Part shown: positions 9,182 through 17,495 of the stretch, piece after piece
How positions within the stretch are numbered: the first letter of the stretch is position 1
Layout: every line of letters begins with the position of its first letter
Assembly: GCF_004137355.1 (NCBI RefSeq)
Contig: NZ_SDVB01000238.1
Coordinates: 806,001-870,000, forward strand
Origin: Ciceribacter ferrooxidans
GTDB lineage: Bacteria > Pseudomonadota > Alphaproteobacteria > Rhizobiales > Rhizobiaceae
Direction of reading: 5' to 3'
DNA: 64,000 nucleotides
Program-made: the position numbers and the translations under genes
The notes under the pieces: model-generated
What the model was told of the DNA's origin: nothing
The model's database searches: none
What the model saw: only the letters and a program-made list of their open reading frames with translations

Positions 9182-9264
9182 GTGATGTTCCTCTCTTGAC
9201 GTGTTGGGGAGCGACCCGTCCTCACGCTGGCAGCAGCCGGATGAGGGCGGTCGCGGTCATGGGG

Positions 9265-10398
9265 TCAGCGCTTGTAGGTCTGCGCGACGAAGGGGAGCGC
9301 GGCGACGGTCATCGGCAGGTACTTGCCGCGGACCTCCGCATAGACGGTCGTGCCGACCGCCGCGTGGGAGGAGGGCAGGTAGCCCATGGCGACCGGGCCG
9401 CCGGCCGACGGGCCGAAGGTGCCGGACGTGACTTCGCCGATCTCGCTCGTGCCGTTCTCGTCGCTGTAGATCTTCGCATGCGAGCGCACCGGCGCCTTGC
9501 CGTCCGGCTTCAGGCCGACGCGGCGGCGGGCAGGGCCATTCTCGAGTTCGGAAAGGATGCGATCTGCACCGGGAAAGCCGCCTTCGCGGGCGCCGCCCTT
9601 GCGGCGGGCCTTCTGGATCGCCCATTCGACTGCGCCCTCGACCGGCGAGGTCGTCGTGTCGATGTCGTTGCCGTAGAGGCAGAGCCCGGCTTCGAGGCGG
9701 AGCGAATCGCGGGCACCGAGGCCGATGGGGTCGCAGTCGGGATGGGCGAGCAGGGCCTTGGCGAGGTCCGTCGCCCTGTCGGCCGGCACGGAAATCTCGA
9801 AGCCGTCCTCGCCGGAATAGCCGGAGCGGGAGACGATGCAGGCAATCCCGGCGATCGTCGCGTCACGCACGTCCATGAACTTCATCGAAGCGACGTCGGG
9901 AGAAAGCGAGGCGAGCACGGCCTCGGCCTTCGGCCCCTGAAGGGCCAGCAGGGCGCGATCGAGGAGCTCGACCTTGCAGGTGTCGCCGAGGTTTGCCTTC
10001 ATGTGCGCAACATCGGCATCCTTGCAGGCGGCGTTGACGACCACCAGCAGGTGATCGCCGCGATTGGTGATCATCAGGTCGTCGAGAATGCCGCCGTTGG
10101 TGTCGGTGAAGAAGCCATAGCGCTGGCGACCTGCCTTCAGACCGAGAATGTCGACGGGGACGAGCTTTTCGAGGGCGAGGGCTGCGTCCTCCACGCTGCC
10201 GCTCTTGGCGCGCAGGATCACCTGGCCCATGTGCGAGACATCGAAGAGCCCCGCCTTTTCGCGCGTGTGAAGATGTTCCTTGAGGACACCGGCCGGATAC
10301 TGCACCGGCATGTCATAGCCGGCAAAGGGCACCATCTTGGCGCCGAGCGACAGGTGGAGGTCATAAAGGGGGGTGCGTTTCAGTTGGGCGGTATCCAA
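9265..10398 (-). CDS. gcvT: Aminomethyltransferase, T protein of the glycine cleavage system
   Basis: The 377-residue protein carries the GcvT folate-binding features: an early LHLSLGAKMVPFAGYDMPVQY-type segment and the GLFDVSHMGQ motif near residues 50-60. It transfers the methylene group from GcvH-bound aminomethyl-lipoate to tetrahydrofolate and releases ammonia. It is the first gene of gcvT-gcvH-gcvP and follows a tandem glycine riboswitch on the same strand. Nothing is unusual in its length or motifs. Confidence 0.97.
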   Translation of the reverse strand: MDTAQLKRTPLYDLHLSLGAKMVPFAGYDMPVQYPAGVLKEHLHTREKAGLFDVSHMGQVILRAKSGSVEDAALALEKLVPVDILGLKAGRQRYGFFTDTNGGILDDLMITNRGDHLLVVVNAACKDADVAHMKANLGDTCKVELLDRALLALQGPKAEAVLASLSPDVASMKFMDVRDATIAGIACIVSRSGYSGEDGFEISVPADRATDLAKALLAHPDCDPIGLGARDSLRLEAGLCLYGNDIDTTTSPVEGAVEWAIQKARRKGGAREGGFPGADRILSELENGPARRRVGLKPDGKAPVRSHAKIYSDENGTSEIGEVTSGTFGPSAGGPVAMGYLPSSHAAVGTTVYAEVRGKYLPMTVAALPFVAQTYKR

Positions 10399-10465
10399 GG
10401 GGCGCCTCCGGTTTTCGCGCTCGATGCGCTGGCTCAGATCATGGCGCGCGAATGCCCGCCGGTTA

Positions 10466-10632
10466 CATGAGCCCCCTCTGTCCGTTTGCCTGAGATTGTT
10501 ATCCCTTCGGCGCGCGTCCCGTCAGACGGAACGCTTCTCTCCAGAGTCCAATGGCACCTTGTGGTCCTTTCGCCTGAGAGTTTCCGGGGCGGTTGCTCCT
10601 TCGGCACCGGATCGAACCGGCTTCTCCCAACA
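10466..10632 (-). ncRNA. Tandem glycine riboswitch upstream of gcvT
   Basis: Read on the minus strand, two copies of the glycine aptamer core lie in tandem. The first has GCCGAAGGAGCAA, then CTCAGGCGAAAGGACC. The second has CTGGAGAG, CGCCGAAGGGATAACA, then CTCAGGCAAACGGACAG. These are the conserved core elements of the two-aptamer glycine riboswitch. It ends about 70 bp before the gcvT start. In this family, glycine binding normally turns on the cleavage operon. The assignment is from sequence motifs; the fold was not computed. Confidence 0.95.
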
Positions 10633-10866
10633 AGATGGCTTGGCATTATCTGGCAAGGCTGGCCCTTGGCAAGAGGCTTGCGTCGTTGTGAAGCAAATAA
10701 TTGTCGCTGTCGTTTCCATCCGTCGAGGGAGGTCACGTTGCGGCGGCGGGGTTTGTTCTTGATCAAAGACAGCTGCGGCGTGACGTCCGAATGTGGAGAC
10801 GGTTGCACAGGGTCGTTGATTCCGGCGCGAAAGACGCTAAGGATGATGCCGCCCGGAGGTAGTGGA

Positions 10867-11238
10867 ATGACGAAAGCGAAGTGGATCGGTGGCGGTTTGG
10901 TGCGCATGTTCTGCGCGCTCGCCGTACTGTCGCTCGCCTTTGCACACAAGCCTCCGCAAGTGATGGCGGCGGCGCTCGAAACGGCGTCCTACGTCCTTCC
11001 CGACGGCAGCTACGCCGACCTCTGCGTCGGCGACGTGGCCATCAAGCATCCTGCTGTGAGCGGCTTCTGCGAAGCCTGTATTCTCGCCGCGGGAACGCTC
11101 CTGCCGGCGCCGCCGGACGAGGGATGGCTGCTCTCCTCCTTCGCAAGCCTCGACAACGAATCGGTCGTGGTCGCGCACTATCCCGGCCCCGAAGCTGTCG
11201 AGCGTCCGCGCTCGCGTGCGCCGCCGGTCTTCGCCTGA
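10867..11238 (+). CDS. Exported DUF2946-like small protein, probable copper-related
   Basis: I choose ATG 10867 because GGAGGT stands 6 bp upstream; the ATGs slightly upstream overlap that site. The 123-residue product has a signal-like hydrophobic segment (residues 8-27), an LCVGD motif near residue 52 and a GFCEACILAAGTLLPAPP segment. This layout matches the DUF2946 family, small exported proteins often encoded with copper genes. The next gene is a YcnI-PCuAC protein that binds or delivers copper, which supports the same role. Metal binding by Cys/His is inferred. Confidence 0.65.
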   Translation: MTKAKWIGGGLVRMFCALAVLSLAFAHKPPQVMAAALETASYVLPDGSYADLCVGDVAIKHPAVSGFCEACILAAGTLLPAPPDEGWLLSSFASLDNESVVVAHYPGPEAVERPRSRAPPVFA

Positions 11239-11331
11239 TCTTTCGAGAATTTTCGTCAGAAACAATGCCGCCCTGCGGCGCGTTCCGGTCGCCTCCCATT
11301 CTGTTTCGGAGGACCGGTCAGGAGAACAATA

Positions 11332-12384
11332 ATGAAGACCGTCAATTCCCTTCTCGCTTTCGCTGCTGCCGGCCTTGCCGCCGGAGCCGCCTTCGCCCAT
11401 GCGAGCCTTTCGAACGGCCCGGTCGATCCGGAATCCTATGTCACTGCCGTGCTGCAGGTGCCGCATGGCTGCGACGGCAAGGCGACGAACGAGGTTCAGG
11501 TCAAGCTTCCCGAGGGTTTCGTGTTCGCCAAGCCGATGCCGAAGCCCGGTTGGGATCTCGAGGTCATCAAGGGTGACTATCAGAAGGCCTACGACAACCA
11601 CGGCAAGAAGGTGACGTCCGGGCCGGTCGAGATCCGCTGGAAGAACGGCAGCCTTCCGGATGACAACTTCGATACCTTCGCAATCAACGGCAAGGTGTCC
11701 GGGGTCGAGGGCGGCAAGGCGCTTGCCTTCGTCACCACCCAGCTCTGCGGTGCGGACGGAAAGGTCGTCTGGGACCAGGTGCCGGCGGAGGGTGCGGATC
11801 CGCATTCCGTGAAATCGCCGGCTCCGCTGCTTCGCGTTGCCGCAGGTGATATGGCGGCGATGCCGGCGGACATGCATGCCGGCCATCACATGGGTGCTCC
11901 GGTCGTTCAGGTCGCCAATCCCGGCGGTCAGCAGATGAACGGCGCGATGGCCGGTTCCGGCATGGGTGTCGTCAATCCGGGCGGAATGGAGCCCGCGAAA
12001 GTCGGCGACCTCGAACTGACCGCCGGCTTCACCAAGGCCATGCTTCCGGGCCAACCGGTCGGTGGCGGTTTCGTCGTCATCAAGAACACCGGCTCGACCG
12101 ACGATGTGCTGGTTGCTGCCGCGTCGGACGTTGCCGACCACGTCGAGCTCCATGAAATGGCCATGGAGAACGACGTCATGAAGATGCGGCCGGTCAAGGA
12201 CGGCATTCCGGTTCCGGCCGGCGAGACGGTCGAACTGAAGCCCGGCGGCCTGCACATGATGTTCATGGGCGTCAAGGAGCCCTTCGTGGAGGGCGGCACG
12301 GTCAAGGTGACGCTGACCTTCAAGAATGCCGGCTCCGTCGATCTCGTCCTGCCCGTCGGCCCGGCCGCGCCGAAGAAAATGTAA
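11332..12384 (+). CDS. YcnI-type (DUF1775) and PCuAC copper chaperone domains fused in one periplasmic protein
   Basis: This 350-residue protein has a signal peptide ending in AFAHA. The mature protein therefore starts with the histidine (AHASL) that binds copper in YcnI-type domains. The YcnI-like domain spans about residues 22-165. A His/Met-rich linker follows (MAAMPADMHAGHHMGAP, near 180-200). The C-terminal PCuAC domain (about 220-345) has its copper ligands in HVELHEMAMENDVMKM and GGLHMMFMG. PCuAC proteins deliver Cu(I) to the CuA or CuB centre of cytochrome oxidases in the periplasm, which fits the cbb3 oxidase genes elsewhere in the window. The gene ends at a strong terminator. The fusion is known in proteobacteria but is less common than separate genes. 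Confidence 0.9.
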   Translation: MKTVNSLLAFAAAGLAAGAAFAHASLSNGPVDPESYVTAVLQVPHGCDGKATNEVQVKLPEGFVFAKPMPKPGWDLEVIKGDYQKAYDNHGKKVTSGPVEIRWKNGSLPDDNFDTFAINGKVSGVEGGKALAFVTTQLCGADGKVVWDQVPAEGADPHSVKSPAPLLRVAAGDMAAMPADMHAGHHMGAPVVQVANPGGQQMNGAMAGSGMGVVNPGGMEPAKVGDLELTAGFTKAMLPGQPVGGGFVVIKNTGSTDDVLVAAASDVADHVELHEMAMENDVMKMRPVKDGIPVPAGETVELKPGGLHMMFMGVKEPFVEGGTVKVTLTFKNAGSVDLVLPVGPAAPKKM

Positions 12385-12410
12385 GCAGGCGCCGGAGCTC
12401 AGCTATAAAG

Positions 12411-12445
12411 GAGCGCCGCGGACGAGGTGTCCGCGGCGCTTTTTG
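12411..12445 (+). terminator. Rho-independent terminator after the copper chaperone gene
   Basis: A 12-bp perfect stem (AGCGCCGCGGAC at 12412-12423 and its complement at 12429-12440) closes a 5-base loop and runs into TTTTT. It lies 27 bp after the upstream stop codon and separates it from the convergent gene at 12465. Confidence 0.93.
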
Positions 12446-12464
12446 AATCAGTGCCGAAATATCC

Positions 12465-12779
12465 TCAGGAGGTAGAACCGAGATAGGCGGCGAGCGCTTC
12501 CTTGAGCGTCGCCTGCTCATGCTTCGTCTGGCCCGCCGTCAGGAAATGCAGCGACAGCGCCGGCGGCTGCACGACGGTGAGGATTGCACGCAGCCTGAAG
12601 TCGTCGCCCTTGGCGGCGCGTTCCGCAAAGACCTGCAATTGCTCCTCGACCAGCGTGCCGCGAGGAACACGCTGGGGCGGTTTGGTTGCTTCCATCGCAT
12701 AGGCGGCCGTGGTGGCCGACACTGTCACTACCTGGGGCATGGTTGTCACCGGTATCTCTATCCCCGCAGGATACCGCAT
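12465..12779 (-). CDS. Small conserved-looking protein of unknown function
   Basis: This 104-residue frame is on the minus strand, convergent with the copper chaperone gene and beyond its terminator. The protein is soluble. Residues 40-100 look like two amphipathic helices (LVEEQLQVFAERAAKG and HEQATLKEALAAYLG) around a hydrophobic strand (RLRAILTVVQPP). The first ten residues may not be real: an alternative in-frame ATG lies near residue 14, and neither start has a strong ribosome-binding site. I do not recognise a family. It could be a spurious frame, but the opposite strand offers no better candidate. Confidence 0.5.
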   Translation of the reverse strand: MRYPAGIEIPVTTMPQVVTVSATTAAYAMEATKPPQRVPRGTLVEEQLQVFAERAAKGDDFRLRAILTVVQPPALSLHFLTAGQTKHEQATLKEALAAYLGSTS

Positions 12780-13030
12780 GCATCTCTACGGACTGCTAAA
12801 TCCGGCAGGAGCATTTTAGTCAAATTCGATGGACTGCGCGGCGGTCTGTCGAAGCTGCGGCGAAAGGCGTCGAAGGAACCACCCGAAATGGCGCCGGGGC
12901 AGGCTTGCAATCGCTCGCCGATCTGTCATTTTGCTTGCAAATTCAGGCGTCCGCTCGCTGATTTCAACGGCGGCAAACGGTAGGTATGCGGTGGCTCTGG
13001 CGGGTTGCCGGCAAAGGGACGGAGGGGAAA

Positions 13031-13567
13031 ATGAACATTCTCATTGGCTTTGTCAGCATCGAAGGACAGACGCGCAAGATCGCCGAGAAGATCGCCGAGC
13101 ATGTCGAGAAGGCAGGTCATCGCGCCGTCTTCTTCAACGTCACTTCCATGGCCGAATATGCGCTGGAGCGGCCGGAGGCGGTGATCCTCTGCGCTCCGAT
13201 CCACGCCGGGCGCTATCCCGCGCCCTTCGTCGATTTCGTTCGCCGCGAGAGGGATTTTCTGAAATCGGTGCCGAGCGCCTTTGTGTCGGTCTCGCTGTTC
13301 ATCCGCAGCGAGTTCGAGGAGGAGCGCGAAGAGGCGCGTCATTTCCCCGACACCCTGATGGCCGAGACCGGCTGGACGCCCGGCAGGGTGCTCAATGCCG
13401 CAGGTGCACTGCGCTACACCGAATACGACTTCTTCAAGCGCTGGATGGCGAAGCGCCTTGCCGCGCGTGAGGGTGCGCCGACCGATGCCAGCCAGAACTT
13501 CGAGTTCACGGACTGGGCCGAGCTCGAGCGTTTCGTCGCCGATTTCCTCGCGGGCGTAAGGGCGTGA
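13031..13567 (+). CDS. hemG: HemG-like flavodoxin-type protoporphyrinogen IX dehydrogenase
   Basis: ATG 13031 follows GGAGGGG, which favours it over the upstream in-frame ATG at 12986. The 178-residue protein has a flavodoxin fold start (MNILIGFVSIEGQTRKIAEKI), with the FMN phosphate loop at EGQTRKIA. Its C-terminal features match those I recall for E. coli HemG: an SAF-SV segment, AGALRYTEYDFFKRWM and FTDWAELERF. HemG oxidises protoporphyrinogen IX to protoporphyrin IX using the quinone pool. Alphaproteobacteria normally use HemJ, so a HemG homologue is notable. It could instead be a related flavodoxin with another role. crcB follows. Confidence 0.75.
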   Translation: MNILIGFVSIEGQTRKIAEKIAEHVEKAGHRAVFFNVTSMAEYALERPEAVILCAPIHAGRYPAPFVDFVRRERDFLKSVPSAFVSVSLFIRSEFEEEREEARHFPDTLMAETGWTPGRVLNAAGALRYTEYDFFKRWMAKRLAAREGAPTDASQNFEFTDWAELERFVADFLAGVRA

Positions 13568-13626
13568 GGCGACAGGTCGAATGACAGAGCCCGCCCGGCC
13601 GGGCCCGACGAGATGGAAGGCGCAAC

Positions 13627-14004
13627 GTGAACCAGATCATACTCGTAGCCGCCGGTGGTGCGGTCGGCTCGGTCTGCCGCTATCTCGTCGGTGTCGGTCT
13701 GCTTCGGCTGGCCGGTCCGGCCTTTCCCTGGGGCACCCTCGCCGTCAACCTTGTCGGCTCGTTCGGTATCGGAATTTTGGCGGAACTGATCGTTGTGCGT
13801 TTCGGCGCCTCGGCGGAGATGCGGCTACTGCTGATTACCGGCTTTCTCGGCGGGTTCACGACCTTCTCCGCCTTCGCGCTCGACGCCGTCTCGCTGTTCG
13901 AGCGGGGCGAAGCGTTTTCGAGTCTCGTCTATGTTGGCGCGAGCGTGGGTCTTTCGCTGGCGGCCACCGTTGCCGGTATCGGTCTCATGCGCTCAATGCT
14001 CTGA
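13627..14004 (+). CDS. crcB: CrcB/Fluc fluoride channel
   Basis: The start is GTG. The 125-residue protein has four hydrophobic segments and the family motifs GGAVGSVCRY (residues 9-18), NLVGSFGIG in the second helix, and GFLGGFTTFSAFALD around residues 78-92; the last contains the central Thr-Thr-Phe-Ser motif. Fluc channels work as dual-topology dimers that expel fluoride. The gene stands between the HemG-like gene and an RluC-type gene. I looked for the crcB fluoride riboswitch in the 59 bp upstream and could not find its core. Confidence 0.93.
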   Translation: MNQIILVAAGGAVGSVCRYLVGVGLLRLAGPAFPWGTLAVNLVGSFGIGILAELIVVRFGASAEMRLLLITGFLGGFTTFSAFALDAVSLFERGEAFSSLVYVGASVGLSLAATVAGIGLMRSML

Positions 14005-14098
14005 GACAGCTTTTAAGCTTCCCTTCGGCAGGCGAAATGCTCTAAAGGCCCTGATGCGCGGCGTTCGGGCCGTGCGGAAATTTGTCGAAAGAGCGGAA

Positions 14099-15091
14099 AT
14101 GGCGGGCGTCGAGCATATCAAGGTGGATGCGGACGAGGCCGGAATGCGGCTTGACCGTTGGTTCAAGGTGCACTTCCCGGGCCTCGGTTTCGGTGCGTTG
14201 CAGAAGCTTCTGCGATCCGGACAGGTGCGTATCGACGGCGGCCGGGCGAAGAGCGATACGCGCGTTCAGCCGGGCCAGATGATCCGCGTGCCGCCGCTCG
14301 ACGTCGACGCCAAGGCGAAGACCGGACCGATCGCCGGCAAGGACCTGAAACATTCGGGCGACGGCGAACTTCTCTCGCGCATGCTGCTTTACGAGGACGA
14401 AAAGGTTTTCGTGCTCAACAAGCCGGCCGGGCTCGCCGTGCAGGGCGGCTCGGGTGTGACCCGCCACATCGACAAGATGCTCGAGGCCTGGACGAACAAG
14501 AAGGGCGAAAAACCGCGTCTCGTCCATCGTATCGACCGCGACACCTCCGGCGTTCTCGTCGTCGCCCGCTCGCGGGGCGCAGCACAGAAGCTGACCGCCG
14601 CCTTTCGCGAGCGCGACACCCACAAGATCTACTGGTCGCTGGTCAAGGGCGTGCCGCGCAAGCACGAGGACAAGATCTCGACCTGGCTCGTCAAGGAGCA
14701 GACCCCCGACGGCGATCGCATGCGTGTCGCCAAGCACGGCGAGGAGGGGGCGGACCACGCCGTCTCCTATTACCGGGTGATCGACACCGCCGCCCAGAAC
14801 CTCGCCTGGCTTGAAATGGAGCCATACACCGGGCGCACCCATCAGCTCCGCGTCCATGCGCTCTATATGGGACATCCGATCATCGGCGATCCGAAATACT
14901 TCATCGACGATCCGAACTGGGATTTCCCGGGCGGCATCCAGAAGCGGCTGCATCTCCATGCCCGTTCCATCGACATTCCGCATCCTTCCGGCGGGCGGCT
15001 GAAGGTCACCGCGCCGCTGCCGCCGCACATGGTGCAGAGCTGGAACCTGCTCGGCTTCGACGAGGCCGACGGAGCGAGGGACGAGGAATGA
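14099..15091 (+). CDS. rluC: RluC/RluD-type 23S rRNA pseudouridine synthase
   Basis: I choose ATG 14099 (MAGVEHIKVDADEAGMRLDRW), which gives a normal 330-residue RluC-type protein. Upstream in-frame starts would overlap crcB or add an unconserved tail. An S4 RNA-binding domain (about residues 5-65) precedes the catalytic domain. The catalytic aspartate lies in HRIDRDTSGVLVVARS (about residues 140-155), and the C-terminal GRTHQLRVHA motif is present. The enzyme isomerises specific uridines of 23S rRNA, or a related substrate, to pseudouridine. Its stop overlaps the next start by 4 bp. Substrate specificity within the family is not certain. Confidence 0.9.
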   Translation: MAGVEHIKVDADEAGMRLDRWFKVHFPGLGFGALQKLLRSGQVRIDGGRAKSDTRVQPGQMIRVPPLDVDAKAKTGPIAGKDLKHSGDGELLSRMLLYEDEKVFVLNKPAGLAVQGGSGVTRHIDKMLEAWTNKKGEKPRLVHRIDRDTSGVLVVARSRGAAQKLTAAFRERDTHKIYWSLVKGVPRKHEDKISTWLVKEQTPDGDRMRVAKHGEEGADHAVSYYRVIDTAAQNLAWLEMEPYTGRTHQLRVHALYMGHPIIGDPKYFIDDPNWDFPGGIQKRLHLHARSIDIPHPSGGRLKVTAPLPPHMVQSWNLLGFDEADGARDEE

Positions 15092-15759
15092 AGCTCGTCC
15101 TCTTCGATTGCGACGGCACGCTCGTCGACAGTGTCGGCCTCATCCACGCGGTTATGACACGCACCTTCCTTCATTTCGGCCATGCCGCGCCGGATGTCGA
15201 ACACACCAAGGCGATCATCGGCCTGAGCCTCGATCTCGCGATCGCCACCATGCAGGGCAAACCGGACGTCGACCACGAGGCGGGAGCGATGGCGCTCTAC
15301 TACAAGGCGGTTTTCGCCGAGGTGCGCGTCGAGCAAGGCTTCGAGGAGCCGCTCTATGACGGGATTGCCGAGGTGATCGCGGCGATGGTTCGCCGTGACG
15401 ACCTCTTGATCGGAGCGGTGACCGGCAAGTCCCGCCGCGGCCTCGACGGCGTGCTTGAAACCCATGGGTTGAAGCCCCATTTCGTCGTTTCACGGACGGC
15501 GGACGAATGTCCGTCGAAACCCAATCCGGCCATGGTCCTGGAGTGCTGCCGCGAAACCGGCATGGATGCGCGGGATGCGGTCGTGATCGGCGACGCGATC
15601 TACGACATGCAGATGGGCAAGGCCGCGGGCGCCCGGGCGATCGGCGTCTCCTGGGGCTATTCGACGACCGCCGCCCTGCTGCTTGCGGGCGCCGACGCCG
15701 TCGTCGACCACCCAGCTGACCTTCTGGCCCATGTCATGAAAGGAACCGTCGATGCGTGA
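15088..15759 (+). CDS. HAD-superfamily hydrolase, phosphoglycolate phosphatase-like
   Basis: The 223-residue protein starts with the HAD motif I DCDGTLVDS (nucleophile Asp8) and has a helical cap. Motif II/III lies in TGKSRRGLDGVL and motif IV in VVIGDAIYDMQMG. These enzymes remove phosphate from small organic phosphates. The start overlaps the pseudouridine synthase stop (ATGA), and the end overlaps the next gene by 8 bp, so the three are cotranslated. In alphaproteobacteria this phosphatase often sits between an RluC-type gene and an ATP12-type gene. The substrate cannot be read from sequence. Confidence 0.9.
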   Translation: MKLVLFDCDGTLVDSVGLIHAVMTRTFLHFGHAAPDVEHTKAIIGLSLDLAIATMQGKPDVDHEAGAMALYYKAVFAEVRVEQGFEEPLYDGIAEVIAAMVRRDDLLIGAVTGKSRRGLDGVLETHGLKPHFVVSRTADECPSKPNPAMVLECCRETGMDARDAVVIGDAIYDMQMGKAAGARAIGVSWGYSTTAALLLAGADAVVDHPADLLAHVMKGTVDA

Positions 15760-16543
15760 CCTTCTCAGCGATTTCGGCCCCGAGCCGAGCGATCCGGACC
15801 CGGTGCGCCGGGCGCAGATCCAGATGCAGCGGCCGCAGGCCAAGCGCTTCTACATCGAAGTCGGCACGCGGAGCGAGGATGATGGTGTCGCCGTCGTGCT
15901 CGACGGACGCGGTGTGAAGACGCCGGCGAAACGTGCGCTACGGCTGCCGACGGCCGAGGCCGCCGAACTCGTCGCTTCGGAGTGGCGCGCACAGGGCGAG
16001 ACGATAGACCCGGCGACGATGCCGACGACCCGGCTTGCCAATACCGCGATCGACGCCGTCGCCGATCAGGTCGATGCCGTGTTCGAGGACATCGTGCGCT
16101 ACGCCGGCAACGACCTGCTCTGCTACCACGCGGAATCGCCGCAGGAACTCGTCGAACGCCAGGCGCGACAGTGGGGACGGGTGATCGACTGGGTGGCTTC
16201 CGCCCACGGTGCCCGCTTCGTTCTCGCCGCCGGCATTGTCCACCAGGCGCAGCCGCAGGTGGCGATCGATGCTTTCGCCAAGGCGCTCGACGCCTATCGG
16301 ACGCCGTTCGAGCTCGCGGCGCTGCACGTGGTGACGACGCTGACCGGCTCGGCGATCCTGACGCTCGCCTTCGCCGAAGGCTTTCTTTCCGCTCCCGAGG
16401 TCTGGGCGCTCGCCCATCTCGACGAGGACTGGACGGAGGAGCATTGGGGCGTCGACGAGGAGGCGCGGGCGCGCCGGGCCAAGCGCTTCGAGGAAATGGA
16501 CGCCGCGGCGCGCCTATTCCGGGCGGTGCGGGCAGCCGCTTAA
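15752..16543 (+). CDS. ATP12-family ATP synthase F1 assembly chaperone
   Basis: The 263-residue protein matches the ATP12 family: an N-terminal FYIEVGTRSEDDGVAVVLDGRGVKTP-type beta domain (about residues 30-75) and a helical domain with YAGNDLLCYHAESPQELVERQ and ALHVVTTLTGSAIL. In mitochondria ATP12 helps assemble the F1 alpha subunit, and the alphaproteobacterial homologue is thought to act similarly in the cytoplasm. It overlaps the HAD gene by 8 bp. No active-site motifs are expected. The family is clear; the bacterial role is inferred. Confidence 0.9.
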   Translation: MRDLLSDFGPEPSDPDPVRRAQIQMQRPQAKRFYIEVGTRSEDDGVAVVLDGRGVKTPAKRALRLPTAEAAELVASEWRAQGETIDPATMPTTRLANTAIDAVADQVDAVFEDIVRYAGNDLLCYHAESPQELVERQARQWGRVIDWVASAHGARFVLAAGIVHQAQPQVAIDAFAKALDAYRTPFELAALHVVTTLTGSAILTLAFAEGFLSAPEVWALAHLDEDWTEEHWGVDEEARARRAKRFEEMDAAARLFRAVRAAA

Positions 16544-16605
16544 CGCGGCGCTAACCATAATGGTGACAGGCTCTCCGAACCGAATCGGGGTCGGATCAGC
16601 CTGTC

Positions 16606-17073
16606 ATGTTTCTGCGGTTCTGCCATGCCGCCATCGCGCTTCTCCTTTCCGTGCTGCTGTCGTCGTGCGGCATGGCCGGGGCGGGCTTCTTCACGCCGCG
16701 CAAGGTCTACGATGTCCGCGACCTGACGGTGCTCGCCGATGTCCGGGTGCCGAAGGCGGTGATCATCGGCACCGACAGCCGCATTGCCGCAGCGATTGCT
16801 GCAACAGTGCCACGGCCGGAGGCACCGCCGGTGGTTCTCTCGGTGCGGATCGGCTCCTACCGGCCGGACATTTCTCCGCTCAACCGCCGCAGCGAGGCGA
16901 CGGTGACAGTAACGGCCGTTTCGGTCATCGACGGTTCTCCTGTCGCGATTGCGACCTTCCCGGTGACGAGTGGAACGGAAAATCCGGATTTCGAGGCGGA
17001 GGCGCTCGCCGAGGCGGCCGCCGCGCGCATCCGCTCGCTCTTCGTCTTGAGCATGCCGTCGGCACGTCAGTGA
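16606..17073 (+). CDS. Predicted lipoprotein, function unknown
   Basis: The 155-residue protein starts with a hydrophobic signal and a lipobox (LLSSC, Cys near residue 21), so it is probably lipidated and attached to a membrane. The mature part alternates beta-strand-like segments (VVLSVRIGSYRP, ATVTVTAVSVIDG) and ends with a helix (EAEALAEAAAARIRSLF). I recognise no domain. It is the last gene before the cobalamin riboswitch, and the short downstream spacer suggests a separate transcript from the cob genes. Confidence 0.65.
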   Translation: MFLRFCHAAIALLLSVLLSSCGMAGAGFFTPRKVYDVRDLTVLADVRVPKAVIIGTDSRIAAAIAATVPRPEAPPVVLSVRIGSYRPDISPLNRRSEATVTVTAVSVIDGSPVAIATFPVTSGTENPDFEAEALAEAAAARIRSLFVLSMPSARQ

Positions 17074-17149
17074 GGGGCTGCGGGACGGCTTGCCGGCGTC
17101 CCGTTCGAATTGACTTCACCGTCGCTTGCGCCTAAGCAGTTTCTCATTC

Positions 17150-17490
17150 GGATGGTTTCCGCGTCGTCGATACGGGGCGGAACGAAAAAGGGAATGCGAC
17201 GGTGGGGACCCAAGCCGGGCCTGCCAATCGCAGCCGACCCCGCGACTGTAGAGCGGTGAGGGTCCTTCATCCGGCGAACCGGAATATCCGCGACGGGTCC
17301 GCAAGGGGCGGACGGCGGGTTCTTCGGGGAAACCGGAAAAGCCACTGGAGTGGCGACACGAACAGCCGGGGCCGGGACGCCTCTATTTCTACGAATCGTC
17401 CGCCCTTCGTGTCGCCTCGAAGCTCCGGGAAGGTGAGAGAGACCCGCTGGCGCCAGGCGCCTCAACCGCGAGCCAGGAGACCTGCCACCC
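17150..17490 (+). ncRNA. Cobalamin (AdoCbl) riboswitch at the head of the cob region
   Basis: The conserved parts are present in order: AAAAGGGAATGCGACGGTG (17186-17204), the core GCAGCCGACCCCGCGACTGT (17230-17249), the AAGCCACTGGAG element (17339-17350), CCGGGAAGGTGAGAGAG (near 17425-17441) and the 3' box GCCAGGAGACCTGCC (17472-17486). Binding of adenosylcobalamin normally switches off the genes below it. It precedes cobP by about 180 bp. The fold was not computed. Confidence 0.95.
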
Positions 17491-17495
17491 GTGCC

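Noticed and set aside
10486-10866. Upstream extension of the DUF2946-like gene in an open frame across the riboswitch region
   Set aside because: The extension is the antisense reading of the glycine riboswitch; the GGAGGT site at 10856-10861 supports the start at 10867.
13568-13626. Possible fluoride riboswitch upstream of crcB
   Set aside because: The gap is only 59 bp and lacks the conserved pseudoknot core of the crcB motif.
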